A stretch of 34,663 nt of DNA from NCBI GenBank assembly GCA_049966155.1, contig JBMFVE010000018.1, positions 1-34,663 on the forward strand, in the 5' to 3' direction. Of this stretch, positions 16,425 through 24,751 are shown piece by piece. The notes below the pieces were generated by a model. The model saw only the letters and a list, made by a program, of their open reading frames with translations. It did not search any database and was not told where the DNA came from. The translations under genes and the position numbers were made by a program. The stretch's first letter is position 1. Every line of letters begins with the position of its first letter. This stretch comes from JBMFVE01 sp049966155. GTDB taxonomy: Bacteria; Bacteroidota; Ignavibacteria; Kryptoniales; JAKASW01.

Positions 16425-17623
16425 AAGAGACTGTCCATCACAGGCCTGCCGACAGGTTTATACTTTTCATTGTCCTTATGATGATGGCTTCCAGTCTGTT
16501 TATAGTTTATAGTGCAAGCGCATTCTGGGCAGAACTAAAATTTAACAATCCCGCATATTTGTTCCAGACTCATCTGTTCAAAGTTTTGTTAGCTACTGTA
16601 ATACTTTTCATTATACTCAGAATAGACTACCACATTTATTCCAGATATCTCAATTTATTTCTTGGTGGGTCATTAATACTTTTAATTTCAGTTCTCGCAC
16701 AGCGGGTAATTGTGAAAGGGGCTGCAAGGTGGATACATTTAGGTTTCCTGAGCTTCGAGCCTTCAGATTTTGCCCGTATTTCAATAATTCTTTTTATAGC
16801 TGTTTATCTCACTGAAAACCGGGAGAAACTTAACGATTATCATTCCCTGATAAAACCACTTATTATTACCGGCATTGCTGCGCTCTTAATAGTTGTTCAG
16901 CCTAACTTCAGTACAGCAATTATGCTCCTTTTTGTTGTGGGCATAATGTTGTTTGCAGGAGGGGTGAGGCTGAGGCATTTAGCTCTCCTTGGTACTGCTA
17001 TCATCCTTATAGGAAGTCTCGTTCTCGTGATTGAATCCTATCGCGTTAACCGAATACAATCCTGGTTAAGCAACGGTTCCAATAACTATCAGGCGCGTCA
17101 ATCAATCATTGGATTTGGCAATGGAAGCTGGTTTGGAGTAGGGCCCGGGAACAGCAGACAGAGAAATTTATTCTTACCTGAATCTTACGGCGACTTCATT
17201 TATTCAATTATAGGCGAGGAATATGGTTTCGTAGGCTCGGTTGCTGTGCTCATGGCTTTCCTTCTCTTTGCCTGGCGGGGAACAGCCATCGCTAAAAAAG
17301 CTCCAGACCGTCTCGGATATACTCTGGCTGTCGGGATTACATCCTCCATATGTATTTATGGCCTTGCCAATGCGGCAGTGGCAATTGGATTACTGCCAAC
17401 AACTGGACTTCCCATGCCATTTATAAGTTATGGTGGGACTGCCTTGCTCATTAATGCATTTGCAGCAGGTATTTTACTGAATATCTCCAAACAAATTCCA
17501 GAAACAAAAGTCGGTATATCAACTGAAACAACGGCATCGGCAGATAAAAATCTGCCCCCTCTTTTAAATCCTGTTAAGGTTACAGGTCGGTCTGGACAGG
17601 TTGTCGGGAGGGTATATAAATGA
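16421..17623 (+). CDS. ftsW: FtsW, SEDS septal glycosyltransferase
   Basis: 400 residues, about ten membrane helices. SEDS-family polymerase working with FtsI at the septum. Motifs: KGAARWIHLGFLSFEPSDFA, QPNFSTAIMLL, the loop GPGNSRQRNLFLPESYGDFIYSIIGEEYGF containing the conserved Pro-Glu and the glutamate pair, and LPTTGLPMPFISYGGTALL. A roughly 40-residue polar C-terminal tail follows the last helix. ATGA overlap with murD and with murG. The pairing with PASTA-bearing FtsI in the same operon is the standard septal synthase pair. Confidence 0.96.
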   Translation: MKETVHHRPADRFILFIVLMMMASSLFIVYSASAFWAELKFNNPAYLFQTHLFKVLLATVILFIILRIDYHIYSRYLNLFLGGSLILLISVLAQRVIVKGAARWIHLGFLSFEPSDFARISIILFIAVYLTENREKLNDYHSLIKPLIITGIAALLIVVQPNFSTAIMLLFVVGIMLFAGGVRLRHLALLGTAIILIGSLVLVIESYRVNRIQSWLSNGSNNYQARQSIIGFGNGSWFGVGPGNSRQRNLFLPESYGDFIYSIIGEEYGFVGSVAVLMAFLLFAWRGTAIAKKAPDRLGYTLAVGITSSICIYGLANAAVAIGLLPTTGLPMPFISYGGTALLINAFAAGILLNISKQIPETKVGISTETTASADKNLPPLLNPVKVTGRSGQVVGRVYK

Positions 17624-18723
17624 CGGTCAGGGTCTTGTTTGCAGGTGGTGGAACAGGTGGACACCTTTTCCCGGCAATTGCAATAGCCGAGAGGTTGAGA
17701 GATTTTTCCGATGTGGAGATCTGGTTTGTTGGAACAAAGGGAAAAATTGAGTCAAGGGTTGTTCCGCAGCTCGGCTATACATTTAAAAGTATATGGATTG
17801 GCGGACTTGTAAGGGGGATGAAGCTTTCAAATCTCCTTATTCCAATAAAGGTAATTGTTTCGATCTTACAGTCCTTAAAATTAGTTATGACATTTCGCCC
17901 ACATGCAGTTGTTGGCACAGGTGGATATGTAGCAGGTCCCGTTTGTGCAGCTGCTGTCATGACCCGCACCCCAATTATACTGCAGGAGCACAACAGTTAT
18001 CCTGGAATTGTAACCCGTATATTTGCCCCCTTTGCGCGTGAGGTTCATATTGCATTTGAGGCTTCCAGAAAGTATTTTCGAAATCAAAAAAACCTATTCT
18101 TAACAGGGAGTCCTGTAAGAAAACTGTCAAGGTTCAGCAGGGAAGAATCATTAAGTTACTTTGGATTGAGCACTGAAAGGAAAACCCTGTTTGTTACAGG
18201 AGGGAGTGCAGGAGCCGTCGGACTGAACAGCGCAGTTCTTAAGGTTGTTGATGAACTAATTGAAAAGAACTATCAGTTAATCTGGCAGACGGGATCAATA
18301 GATTTTGACAGGGTCAGGTCGAGCCAGGAGAAGCATCTCGATTTTGTAAGCGTTAATAAATTCATAGATAAAATTGAATATGCATATTCTGCTGCCGATG
18401 TTGTGGTGTGCCGGGCTGGCGCAACCACAATAGCAGAACTCATCCAGTTTGAGTTGCCCGCTTTAATTGTTCCATATCCATATGCAGCTGCAAATCATCA
18501 GGTTGAAAATGCAAAGGCACTTACAGAATGCAATGCAGCGGTCATGGTAGAAGAAAATCAAATTGAGGAGAAGTTTAGAACTGAGCTTATAAATCTCATA
18601 TCAAATCCTGAAAAGCTAATTGAAATGCGTGAGAACTTAAAGAAGCTTCAAAAAGGCGATCCTGCTTTAACAATTGCAAAATCAGTAATTAAGATATCTG
18701 GAGAAAATGCAAAAGGTTTTTAA
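17620..18723 (+). CDS. murG: MurG, lipid II-forming GlcNAc transferase
   Basis: 367 residues, GT-B fold. Transfers GlcNAc from UDP-GlcNAc to lipid I on the inner face of the cytoplasmic membrane. The glycine-rich N-terminal loop AGGGTGGHLFPAIAIAE, HAVVGTGGYVAGPV, QEHNSYPG, the second-domain loop TGGSAGAVGLN and the donor site VVCRAGATTIAEL followed by NHQVENA are all present. ATGA overlap with ftsW. Its 3' end overlaps the next small gene by 17 bp. Confidence 0.97.
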   Translation: MTVRVLFAGGGTGGHLFPAIAIAERLRDFSDVEIWFVGTKGKIESRVVPQLGYTFKSIWIGGLVRGMKLSNLLIPIKVIVSILQSLKLVMTFRPHAVVGTGGYVAGPVCAAAVMTRTPIILQEHNSYPGIVTRIFAPFAREVHIAFEASRKYFRNQKNLFLTGSPVRKLSRFSREESLSYFGLSTERKTLFVTGGSAGAVGLNSAVLKVVDELIEKNYQLIWQTGSIDFDRVRSSQEKHLDFVSVNKFIDKIEYAYSAADVVVCRAGATTIAELIQFELPALIVPYPYAAANHQVENAKALTECNAAVMVEENQIEEKFRTELINLISNPEKLIEMRENLKKLQKGDPALTIAKSVIKISGENAKGF

Positions 18724-19168
18724 GAGGCGATTTGAGTTTTACTATCAATCTGTAGCGGTTTACGCCACTGCATTTATAATATACGTACTGATTCGAGGCA
18801 CATTTTCGCATGATGAATTTAAAATTGTGTTCAGGGATCCAATTGTTTATGTCTTCGCAGCAGTAATTTTATATTCGCTGGCAGTGCTTGTGTACAATTT
18901 GCTTTATCAAAGAGATGTTATTGTTGAGGAGGATGCCATAGTATTCAGGAACAGGTTTAACAGCAAAAGACTGCCGCTTCAGGAAATTGAAAGTATAGTG
19001 GTAGGGCGTCCAAAACGGGTAAAGGTACGAGGGAGCTTTAAGGTTATTAAGCTGAGACTAAAGAGGCATTTTAAGGTTTTAAGGATAAATCCAGTTCATT
19101 TTCAAAATGAGCTGGACATGATAAAAGTTTTTCAGGAGTTAAGTCAAAGGATTTCTAAAAATGTTTAA
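18707..19168 (+). CDS. Small two-helix membrane protein with PH-like domain, inserted between murG and murC
   Basis: 153 residues; no confident family. Two hydrophobic helices (about 13-30 and 46-66) are followed by a cytoplasmic segment (about 67-150) that alternates strands and basic patches (RDVIVEEDAIVFRNR, LPLQEIESIVV, KVIKLRLKRHFKVLRINP) and ends in an amphipathic helix. This layout resembles bacterial PH-domain proteins (bPH/YdbT type). The ATG overlaps murG by 17 bp and the 3' end overlaps murC by 8 bp, so it is translated with the cluster. In the classical E. coli order nothing lies between murG and murC. A role in envelope or division assembly is inferred from position only. Confidence 0.8.
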   Translation: MQKVFKRRFEFYYQSVAVYATAFIIYVLIRGTFSHDEFKIVFRDPIVYVFAAVILYSLAVLVYNLLYQRDVIVEEDAIVFRNRFNSKRLPLQEIESIVVGRPKRVKVRGSFKVIKLRLKRHFKVLRINPVHFQNELDMIKVFQELSQRISKNV

Positions 19169-20594
19169 GAGTGTTCGAAAAATACACATGGTCGGCATAG
19201 GTGGTATCGGAATGAGCGGCATTGCAGAAATCCTCCTTGATCAGGGTTTTGAAGTCAGTGGCTCAGACCAGCAGCTGAGTGAAACCACAAAGCGGCTTGA
19301 AGAGCTGGGTGCAAAGGTATACAAAGGGCATTCTGCAAATCACTTAAATGATGCTGATGTTGTGGTTTACTCCTCTGCAGTTCATTCTGACAATCCCGAA
19401 CTGGTTTCAGCTGTTGAAAGAAAGATACCAATCATCCGCCGTGCAGAAATGCTTGCAGAGCTTATGCGCACCAGGTACGGCATTGCAATTGCAGGAACAC
19501 ATGGAAAGACAACCACCACAAGCATGACAGGTCTCGTATTGATGGAGGGCGGACTCGACCCGACAGTAATAGTTGGGGGTAAGTTATCAAGCTTTGGTGG
19601 AACAAACGCAAGGCTCGGACATGGGGAATTTATAGTTGTTGAAGCAGATGAATTCGACCGTTCTTTTTTACAATTGACGCCAACTATTGCAGCAATTACA
19701 ACTCTTGAGCGCGAACATCTCGACATTTATACAGACCTTGAAGATATAAAACGTGCATTTGTTCAATTTGCAAATAAGGTTCCATTTTATGGGTTTGTCA
19801 TTCTCTGTCTGGACGAGCCATCAATTCTGGAAATTATTCCTGAAATAAAAAAGAAGATCGTCACATACGGTTTAAATGCTCAGTCAGATTTGCGTGCATC
19901 AGCAATTACATATAATGAAAGAAAAAGCAGTTATCGTTTGGTGTACAAAGGCAAGGATATGGGCATTATAAATTTAAATGTGCCCGGTCTTCATAATATA
20001 AAAAACTCAATGGCTGCAATAGGCATTGGACTGGAGCTTGGAATTGAATTTGAAAAAATTAAAAGAGCCATTGAATCCTTCAGTGGAGTTTACAGACGAT
20101 TGGAAATAAAGGGAGAAGTCGGCAACATAATGCTCATTGATGATTACGCACACCACCCTACAGAAGTACAGGCATCGCTTTCTGCATTAAAAAGTGGATG
20201 GCCTGAAAGGAGAGTGGTTGCAGTTTTTCAACCTCATCTTTATTCCCGTACAAGAGATTTTCACGAAGAGTTTGGGAAGAGCTTTTTCAATGCAGATGTC
20301 CTCATTGTCACAGAAATTTATCCCGCTCGTGAAGAGCCAATTCAGGGAGTAAGTGGTGAACTGATTGTCAACGATGCACGCTCATTTGGGCATCGTGAAG
20401 CATATTTTGTTCCAGAAAAGAGTTCACTTGCTGACTTCCTTTTGAAAACTGTCAGGCCGGGTGATATTGTCATAACCATGGGAGCTGGAGATATTTCTAA
20501 ATACGGTCAGGAATTTCTGTCAAAATTAGAGCTCCGAGCTTCAGGGAAAGTCGGCAGCGAAGTTGTAAAACGGTTTATAAAGAGGAAACGGTGA
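19161..20594 (+). CDS. murC: MurC, UDP-MurNAc:L-alanine ligase
   Basis: 477 residues. Adds the first stem amino acid. Motifs: the nucleotide-binding start MVGIGGIGMSGIAEILLDQG, ATP loop IAGTHGKTTTTSM (His in place of Asn, typical of MurC), EADEFDRSFLQL, and the C-terminal IDDYAHHPTEVQASL with FQPHLYSRT. Starts at an ATG overlapping the preceding small gene by 8 bp. No ddl or murB gene follows it; ftsQ comes next with a GTGA overlap. Confidence 0.97.
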   Translation: MFKSVRKIHMVGIGGIGMSGIAEILLDQGFEVSGSDQQLSETTKRLEELGAKVYKGHSANHLNDADVVVYSSAVHSDNPELVSAVERKIPIIRRAEMLAELMRTRYGIAIAGTHGKTTTTSMTGLVLMEGGLDPTVIVGGKLSSFGGTNARLGHGEFIVVEADEFDRSFLQLTPTIAAITTLEREHLDIYTDLEDIKRAFVQFANKVPFYGFVILCLDEPSILEIIPEIKKKIVTYGLNAQSDLRASAITYNERKSSYRLVYKGKDMGIINLNVPGLHNIKNSMAAIGIGLELGIEFEKIKRAIESFSGVYRRLEIKGEVGNIMLIDDYAHHPTEVQASLSALKSGWPERRVVAVFQPHLYSRTRDFHEEFGKSFFNADVLIVTEIYPAREEPIQGVSGELIVNDARSFGHREAYFVPEKSSLADFLLKTVRPGDIVITMGAGDISKYGQEFLSKLELRASGKVGSEVVKRFIKRKR

Positions 20595-21352
20595 AACTGG
20601 ACAGAGTATATATAAATTTCACGATTGCTCTTTCTGCTGCAGCTGCTCTTTATTTAATTTCGGGCAACTGGAAACATCAGCTGGTACTTGACAGGATTTT
20701 CGTAAAGGGGGATCGAATATTAACCCGTGATGAAATAAAATCGCTTGCAGGGGTGGATTCAGGTGCACTCCTTTTCAAGATAAGTCTTGCAGCTGTACGT
20801 GACAGAATTGAGAAAAACCCCTATGTAAAGCGTGTGGTGGTTGTCCGGCAACCCCCTTATTACTTAAGTGTTAATATTACAGAGCGTTATCCTGTAGCAC
20901 TTATAGCTACAGCTAACAATGCTATGTTTTCAGTCGACAGGGAAGGGATTGTTTTACCCCTCCCATTAAAGAGAAAAGCAAATTTGCCTTTAATAACCAA
21001 TGTCAATCAATCCATATCAGTTGGAGATACTGCAAAAGGGATGCTGAAAGAGGGAGTTGAATTAATAAATGATGCAATGGATCTCTCGCATGAAACCGGG
21101 AATGACATTGTTGCAAACATATCTGAGGTCAGGCTGAGCAACGAAGGGTTGATATTATACACAACTGCACCTTCCGTTCAGGTAATAGTCGGCAAGGGCG
21201 ACTTTCATCGGAAGCTGGTTTACTTACAGGCTTTTTTAAGCCAGGTTACAGCTCAAGGTCAATTTTCCTGCAGGTATGTTGACCTCAGGTTTGACGGTCA
21301 GGTGGTTGTTAATAAAGCGAGTAAAAAGACTTTAGCAGAGGTTAACAGATGA
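20591..21352 (+). CDS. ftsQ: FtsQ/DivIB-like divisome protein
   Basis: 253 residues from GTG 20591 overlapping the murC stop (GTGA). Short cytoplasmic start, one membrane helix (about 9-23), and a POTRA domain (about 34-105: LDRIFVKGDRILTRDEIKSLAGV, IEKNPYVKRVVVVRQPPYYLSVNITERYPVALI), then a beta domain with VNAEGIVL-like SVDREGIVLPLP. Sits before ftsA as in most dcw clusters. It links FtsL/FtsB to the divisome; sequence divergence is normal for this family. Confidence 0.92.
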   Translation: MKLDRVYINFTIALSAAAALYLISGNWKHQLVLDRIFVKGDRILTRDEIKSLAGVDSGALLFKISLAAVRDRIEKNPYVKRVVVVRQPPYYLSVNITERYPVALIATANNAMFSVDREGIVLPLPLKRKANLPLITNVNQSISVGDTAKGMLKEGVELINDAMDLSHETGNDIVANISEVRLSNEGLILYTTAPSVQVIVGKGDFHRKLVYLQAFLSQVTAQGQFSCRYVDLRFDGQVVVNKASKKTLAEVNR

Positions 21353-22701
21353 ACAAAATAATTGTAGCGCTCGACATAGGAACAACGAAAGTTTGTGCGC
21401 TTGTCGTGGAGTCGGATCGAAACGGCCGGCTCAATGTGCTCGGGATAGGCACCAGCAAATCTGGTGGAGTCAGCCGTGGGGTTGTTGCAAATATTGACCG
21501 CACGGTAAAATCCATACAGGAGGCTGTAGGCATTGCAGAGTCAAAAGCAGGGACAAAAATTAAAAGCGCTATTGTTGGTATTGCAGGTGAGCACATAGAG
21601 AGTTTTAAAACAAACAGCATCATTACAATCAGCAACATGGAGCATGAGATTACAGAAGATGATATAGACCGTCTCATCGAAGATGCAAAGAGAGTTCATC
21701 TTTCCCGTGACAGGCAAATTATCCACATCATACCGCAGGAATTTACAATTGACGGACAGACCATTACTCATGACCCGATTGGCATGGCGGGAGTTCGTGT
21801 GGAAGGTTCGATGCACATTGTCACCGGACTGATTACTGCTGCCCAGAACATATATAAGTGCGTCGAGCGGGCGGGATTAAAGGTGCAGGATCTTGTTCTC
21901 CAGCCTCTGGCATCAAGTTACTCAGTCTTAACAGAGGAAGAAAAGGAAGTCGGCGTTGCCCTTCTGGATATTGGGGGCGGGACAACAGACCTTGCGGTTT
22001 TTGAAGACAGGACAATTCGGCACACTGCCGTGATTCCAATTGCGGGAGATCATGTAACAACAGACATAAGAAAAGGACTTGGTGTTTTAACAGATCAGGC
22101 TGAAGAATTAAAGGTAAACCATGGTTATGCAATGGTTTCAGAGATAATGGATGACGAGCCAATTACAATACCGGGCATAGGCGGCAGAAGACCTGTGGAA
22201 ATTAACAAGCGCTTGCTTGCTCAAATTATTCAGCCAAGGGTAGAGGAGCTCCTGGAAATAGTTGCAATGGAGATAAAAAGGAGTGGCTATTCACGCCATT
22301 TATCAGCAGGAATAGTACTCACAGGTGGCGGTGCCCTTTTGAGAGGAATGCCCGACCTTGTAGAGCATGTCCTTGGCGTACCTGCAAAAATTGGAATTCC
22401 GCAAACCTTTGACGGGGGATTTGCACGTGAGGTTGAAAATCCAATATATGCAACAGCAGTTGGACTGGTTCTCTATGGACTTCATCCTGGAATGGGGAAG
22501 TCGACAATAACCCAGGAAGATATTTTCGCTGAAATTCCAAGGCCGACAGTCAAGCAGGAGACATTGTTTGGCGATGACGTGGTCATTTCCGGGCAAAATA
22601 ATCAAAAAGCAAAGGAACCTGAGAAACCCCAAAAAAGTTTTTTGCAATCGTTTATACAATCGGTCAGGCGATTTATAAACAGGAATATAGACAATGTTTA
22701 A
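21349..22701 (+). CDS. ftsA: FtsA, actin-like membrane anchor of the Z ring
   Basis: 450 residues. Actin-fold ATPase: phosphate-1 loop IIVALDIGTTKVCALV, the 1C domain region with IVGIAGEHIESF, phosphate-2 VALLDIGGGTTDLAVF and adenosine motif AGIVLTGGGALLRGM. The C-terminus ends in an amphipathic helix (KSFLQSFIQSVRRFINRNI), the membrane-targeting sequence, after a polar linker of about 50 residues. ATGA overlap with ftsQ. It tethers FtsZ by the tail of the next gene's product. Confidence 0.96.
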   Translation: MNKIIVALDIGTTKVCALVVESDRNGRLNVLGIGTSKSGGVSRGVVANIDRTVKSIQEAVGIAESKAGTKIKSAIVGIAGEHIESFKTNSIITISNMEHEITEDDIDRLIEDAKRVHLSRDRQIIHIIPQEFTIDGQTITHDPIGMAGVRVEGSMHIVTGLITAAQNIYKCVERAGLKVQDLVLQPLASSYSVLTEEEKEVGVALLDIGGGTTDLAVFEDRTIRHTAVIPIAGDHVTTDIRKGLGVLTDQAEELKVNHGYAMVSEIMDDEPITIPGIGGRRPVEINKRLLAQIIQPRVEELLEIVAMEIKRSGYSRHLSAGIVLTGGGALLRGMPDLVEHVLGVPAKIGIPQTFDGGFAREVENPIYATAVGLVLYGLHPGMGKSTITQEDIFAEIPRPTVKQETLFGDDVVISGQNNQKAKEPEKPQKSFLQSFIQSVRRFINRNIDNV

Positions 22702-22729
22702 TAAACCAAAAATTAAAGCAAAATAAAAA

Positions 22730-22734
22730 GGAGG
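22730..22734 (+). promoter_or_regulatory. Strong Shine-Dalgarno of ftsZ
   Basis: GGAGG within AAAAAGGAGG lies 9 nt before the GTG at 22744 and decides that start. It is the best ribosome-binding site in the cluster and the only gene there with a sizeable gap (42 bp) in front, consistent with independent high-level translation of FtsZ. Confidence 0.75.
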
Positions 22735-22743
22735 CACAAGACC

Positions 22744-23982
22744 GTGTTTGAACTTGATTCTGAAAAGCAAGGACCACGAATTAGAGTAGTGGGAATAGGC
22801 GGATGCGGTGGCAACGCAATAAACAGCATTGCACGTCGCGGAATCCACGGTGTCGATTTGATTGCAGTAAACACCGACTTACAGGATCTGGAGCGGAATG
22901 CAGCCACTATGAAAATTCAGATCGGTAAGACAACTACACGAGGCCTTGGCGCCGGTTCAAATCCTGATATTGGCAGGCGTGCAGCTCTTGAAGCCCGTGA
23001 GGAGTTGTACCGTGCCCTCAAGGACAGCGATATGGTTTTCCTGACCTGCGGCATGGGAGGTGGAACAGGGACCGGAGCAGCGCCAGTTGTGGCAAGTATT
23101 TTAAAGGGGGCTGACAGGGATGAGGTTGCAAAAAAGGAACCCGAACAGGACTCCACCCCGCTTGTTGTTGCAGTCGTTACAAAGCCATTTGCAACAGAAG
23201 GGAAAGAAAGACTGCGCCATGCCGAGGCTGGAATTGAAGAACTTAAAAAACATGTGGATGCTCTTATAGTTATTCCCAATGAAAAACTCCTTGTCATATC
23301 TGACAAGAACACAAACTACATAACTGCATTTCAAAAAATTTACGATGTGCTTTATGATGCAATTCGCGGGATAACTGAAATCATCACCAGACCAGGTCTT
23401 GTAAATGTAGACTTTGCCGATGTTAGAACCGTATTATCCGCTCGTGGAGATGCCATAATTGGAACTGGAATTGCCAGTGGTGAGAAACGAGCTGTTGAAG
23501 CAGCAACCGCAGCGATCTCAAACCCGCTTCTCGAGGAAGTTTCACTTGAAAGAGTTGAGGGAATTCTCGTCAGCATAACCGCCGGTACTTCATTTGGTAT
23601 TCATGAATTTGAGGAAATAGTCAAAACCGTGCGAAGTGTAGCAAAGAATGGTGATGACGATAGTAAGATAATTGTCGGAGTATCAATAGATGAAAAGATG
23701 GAAAAGGAAGTTGGTGTAACTGTAATAGCGGCCGGATTAAATCACCGCACCAACACTCCGCCATCAGCACCTCCTCCTGATACTCGAAAGAAAATCCTCA
23801 GTAAATCTGACAAAGATACATCATGGGCTCCAAAGGGATGGCGTGCTCTGGATGAGCCAACCTTCGAGAGAAAAGGGATCAACATTTATCTGAATGAGCT
23901 TAAAGATGCTACTAATGAAGATGAAAACAAGGCACCAAAGCAGGGTGAAAAGCCCGCTTTCTTGCGAAAGGTAATGGATTAA
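22744..23982 (+). CDS. ftsZ: FtsZ, tubulin-like division GTPase
   Basis: 412 residues from GTG 22744. Forms the Z ring. The tubulin signature GGGTGTG is at 105-111, preceded by IGGCGGNAINSI and AVNTDLQDL, and followed by KPFATEGKERL, NEKLL and NVDFADVRTVL (T7-loop region). Against the usual family there is about a 14-residue charged insertion after GAAPVVA (residues ~121-138), and the DVLYDAIRGI segment is divergent. A flexible linker follows the GTPase domain. The conserved C-terminal peptide is present as KPAFLRKVMD, the expected FtsA-binding tail. Last classical gene of the cluster. Confidence 0.97.
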   Translation: MFELDSEKQGPRIRVVGIGGCGGNAINSIARRGIHGVDLIAVNTDLQDLERNAATMKIQIGKTTTRGLGAGSNPDIGRRAALEAREELYRALKDSDMVFLTCGMGGGTGTGAAPVVASILKGADRDEVAKKEPEQDSTPLVVAVVTKPFATEGKERLRHAEAGIEELKKHVDALIVIPNEKLLVISDKNTNYITAFQKIYDVLYDAIRGITEIITRPGLVNVDFADVRTVLSARGDAIIGTGIASGEKRAVEAATAAISNPLLEEVSLERVEGILVSITAGTSFGIHEFEEIVKTVRSVAKNGDDDSKIIVGVSIDEKMEKEVGVTVIAAGLNHRTNTPPSAPPPDTRKKILSKSDKDTSWAPKGWRALDEPTFERKGINIYLNELKDATNEDENKAPKQGEKPAFLRKVMD

Positions 23983-24007
23983 CTAACAATTAGATTGGAA
24001 AAATGAC

Positions 24008-24751
24008 ATGGAAGCTTTAAACTCTGTTGTCGAAATAAGGAAGCTATTTGCGATGGAGAAGCGAGAACTCAACATAATGTTAATTGAGGATGATCCGGAC
24101 ATACCCAAATTGACCCGCCTGTACCTCAAACCTTACAAAGATGCGGAATTCAATTTAATCTGGGTTGAATCTGGTGAAGATGCAATGAGGTTCCTTGAGG
24201 ACAGCCAGAACCTTGACATTATACTTGTGGACTATCAGCTTCCTGGAATGAACGGTCTGGAAGTAACCAGACTGATCCGGGAAAAAGGGCTTCGCATTCC
24301 TATAGTCTTCCTGACAAATGCAATTGACTTTAAGTTAGCTGTCGAAGCAATGAAGCTTGATGTGGAAGATTATCTCCTCAAAGAAGAGGCAATATCCTCG
24401 ATTCTTCCGAGTATAATTTTGAATGTAGTTGAGCGTGTTAAACTTCGGGAAAAACTGGCTGATGCTGAGGTGAACAAACTTGCGCAGCGAGAACGGCTGG
24501 AAGGGATAAAAAGCCTCATAGTTACAATATCGCATGAGTTAAATAACCCGCTTGCTGCCCTCAAACTTTCGCTCAATGTTTTGGAGCGCAAACAGGTTCC
24601 GCCCGATATACAGAGCTACATTAATATTATGAAGGACAATGCTGAAAGGATTGAGCTGGTAGTTTCAAAATTAAAAGAACTGAAGTCGGAGAAAATCACC
24701 TCATACATCGGCAACATCAAGATGATAGATTTGTCCCAGCAGTCTGAATGA
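24008..24751 (+). CDS. Receiver domain fused to a histidine-kinase DHp domain, no ATPase domain
   Basis: 247 residues from ATG 24008 (ATG 24053 is an alternative, giving MEKRELN). Residues ~20-140 are a CheY-like receiver: acidic pair D28/D29, phospho-acceptor D75 (IILVDYQLPGMNG), Thr103 and K125. Residues ~145-225 form a coiled coil and a HisKA-type DHp with H176 in SHELNNPLAALK. The protein stops after the second helix (ERIELVVSKLKELK) with no HATPase_c N/G1/G2 boxes, so it cannot autophosphorylate alone. It may pass phosphate between partners, act as a phosphatase scaffold, or dimerise as an output. It starts 25 bp after ftsZ and overlaps the NtrC-type gene (ATGA). Confidence 0.85.
   Translation: MEALNSVVEIRKLFAMEKRELNIMLIEDDPDIPKLTRLYLKPYKDAEFNLIWVESGEDAMRFLEDSQNLDIILVDYQLPGMNGLEVTRLIREKGLRIPIVFLTNAIDFKLAVEAMKLDVEDYLLKEEAISSILPSIILNVVERVKLREKLADAEVNKLAQRERLEGIKSLIVTISHELNNPLAALKLSLNVLERKQVPPDIQSYINIMKDNAERIELVVSKLKELKSEKITSYIGNIKMIDLSQQSE

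Noticed and set aside
20591..21352. Missing ddl and murB in the cluster as a sign of deletion
   Set aside because: Their positions vary widely; many dcw clusters place them elsewhere, and the junctions here are tight overlaps.
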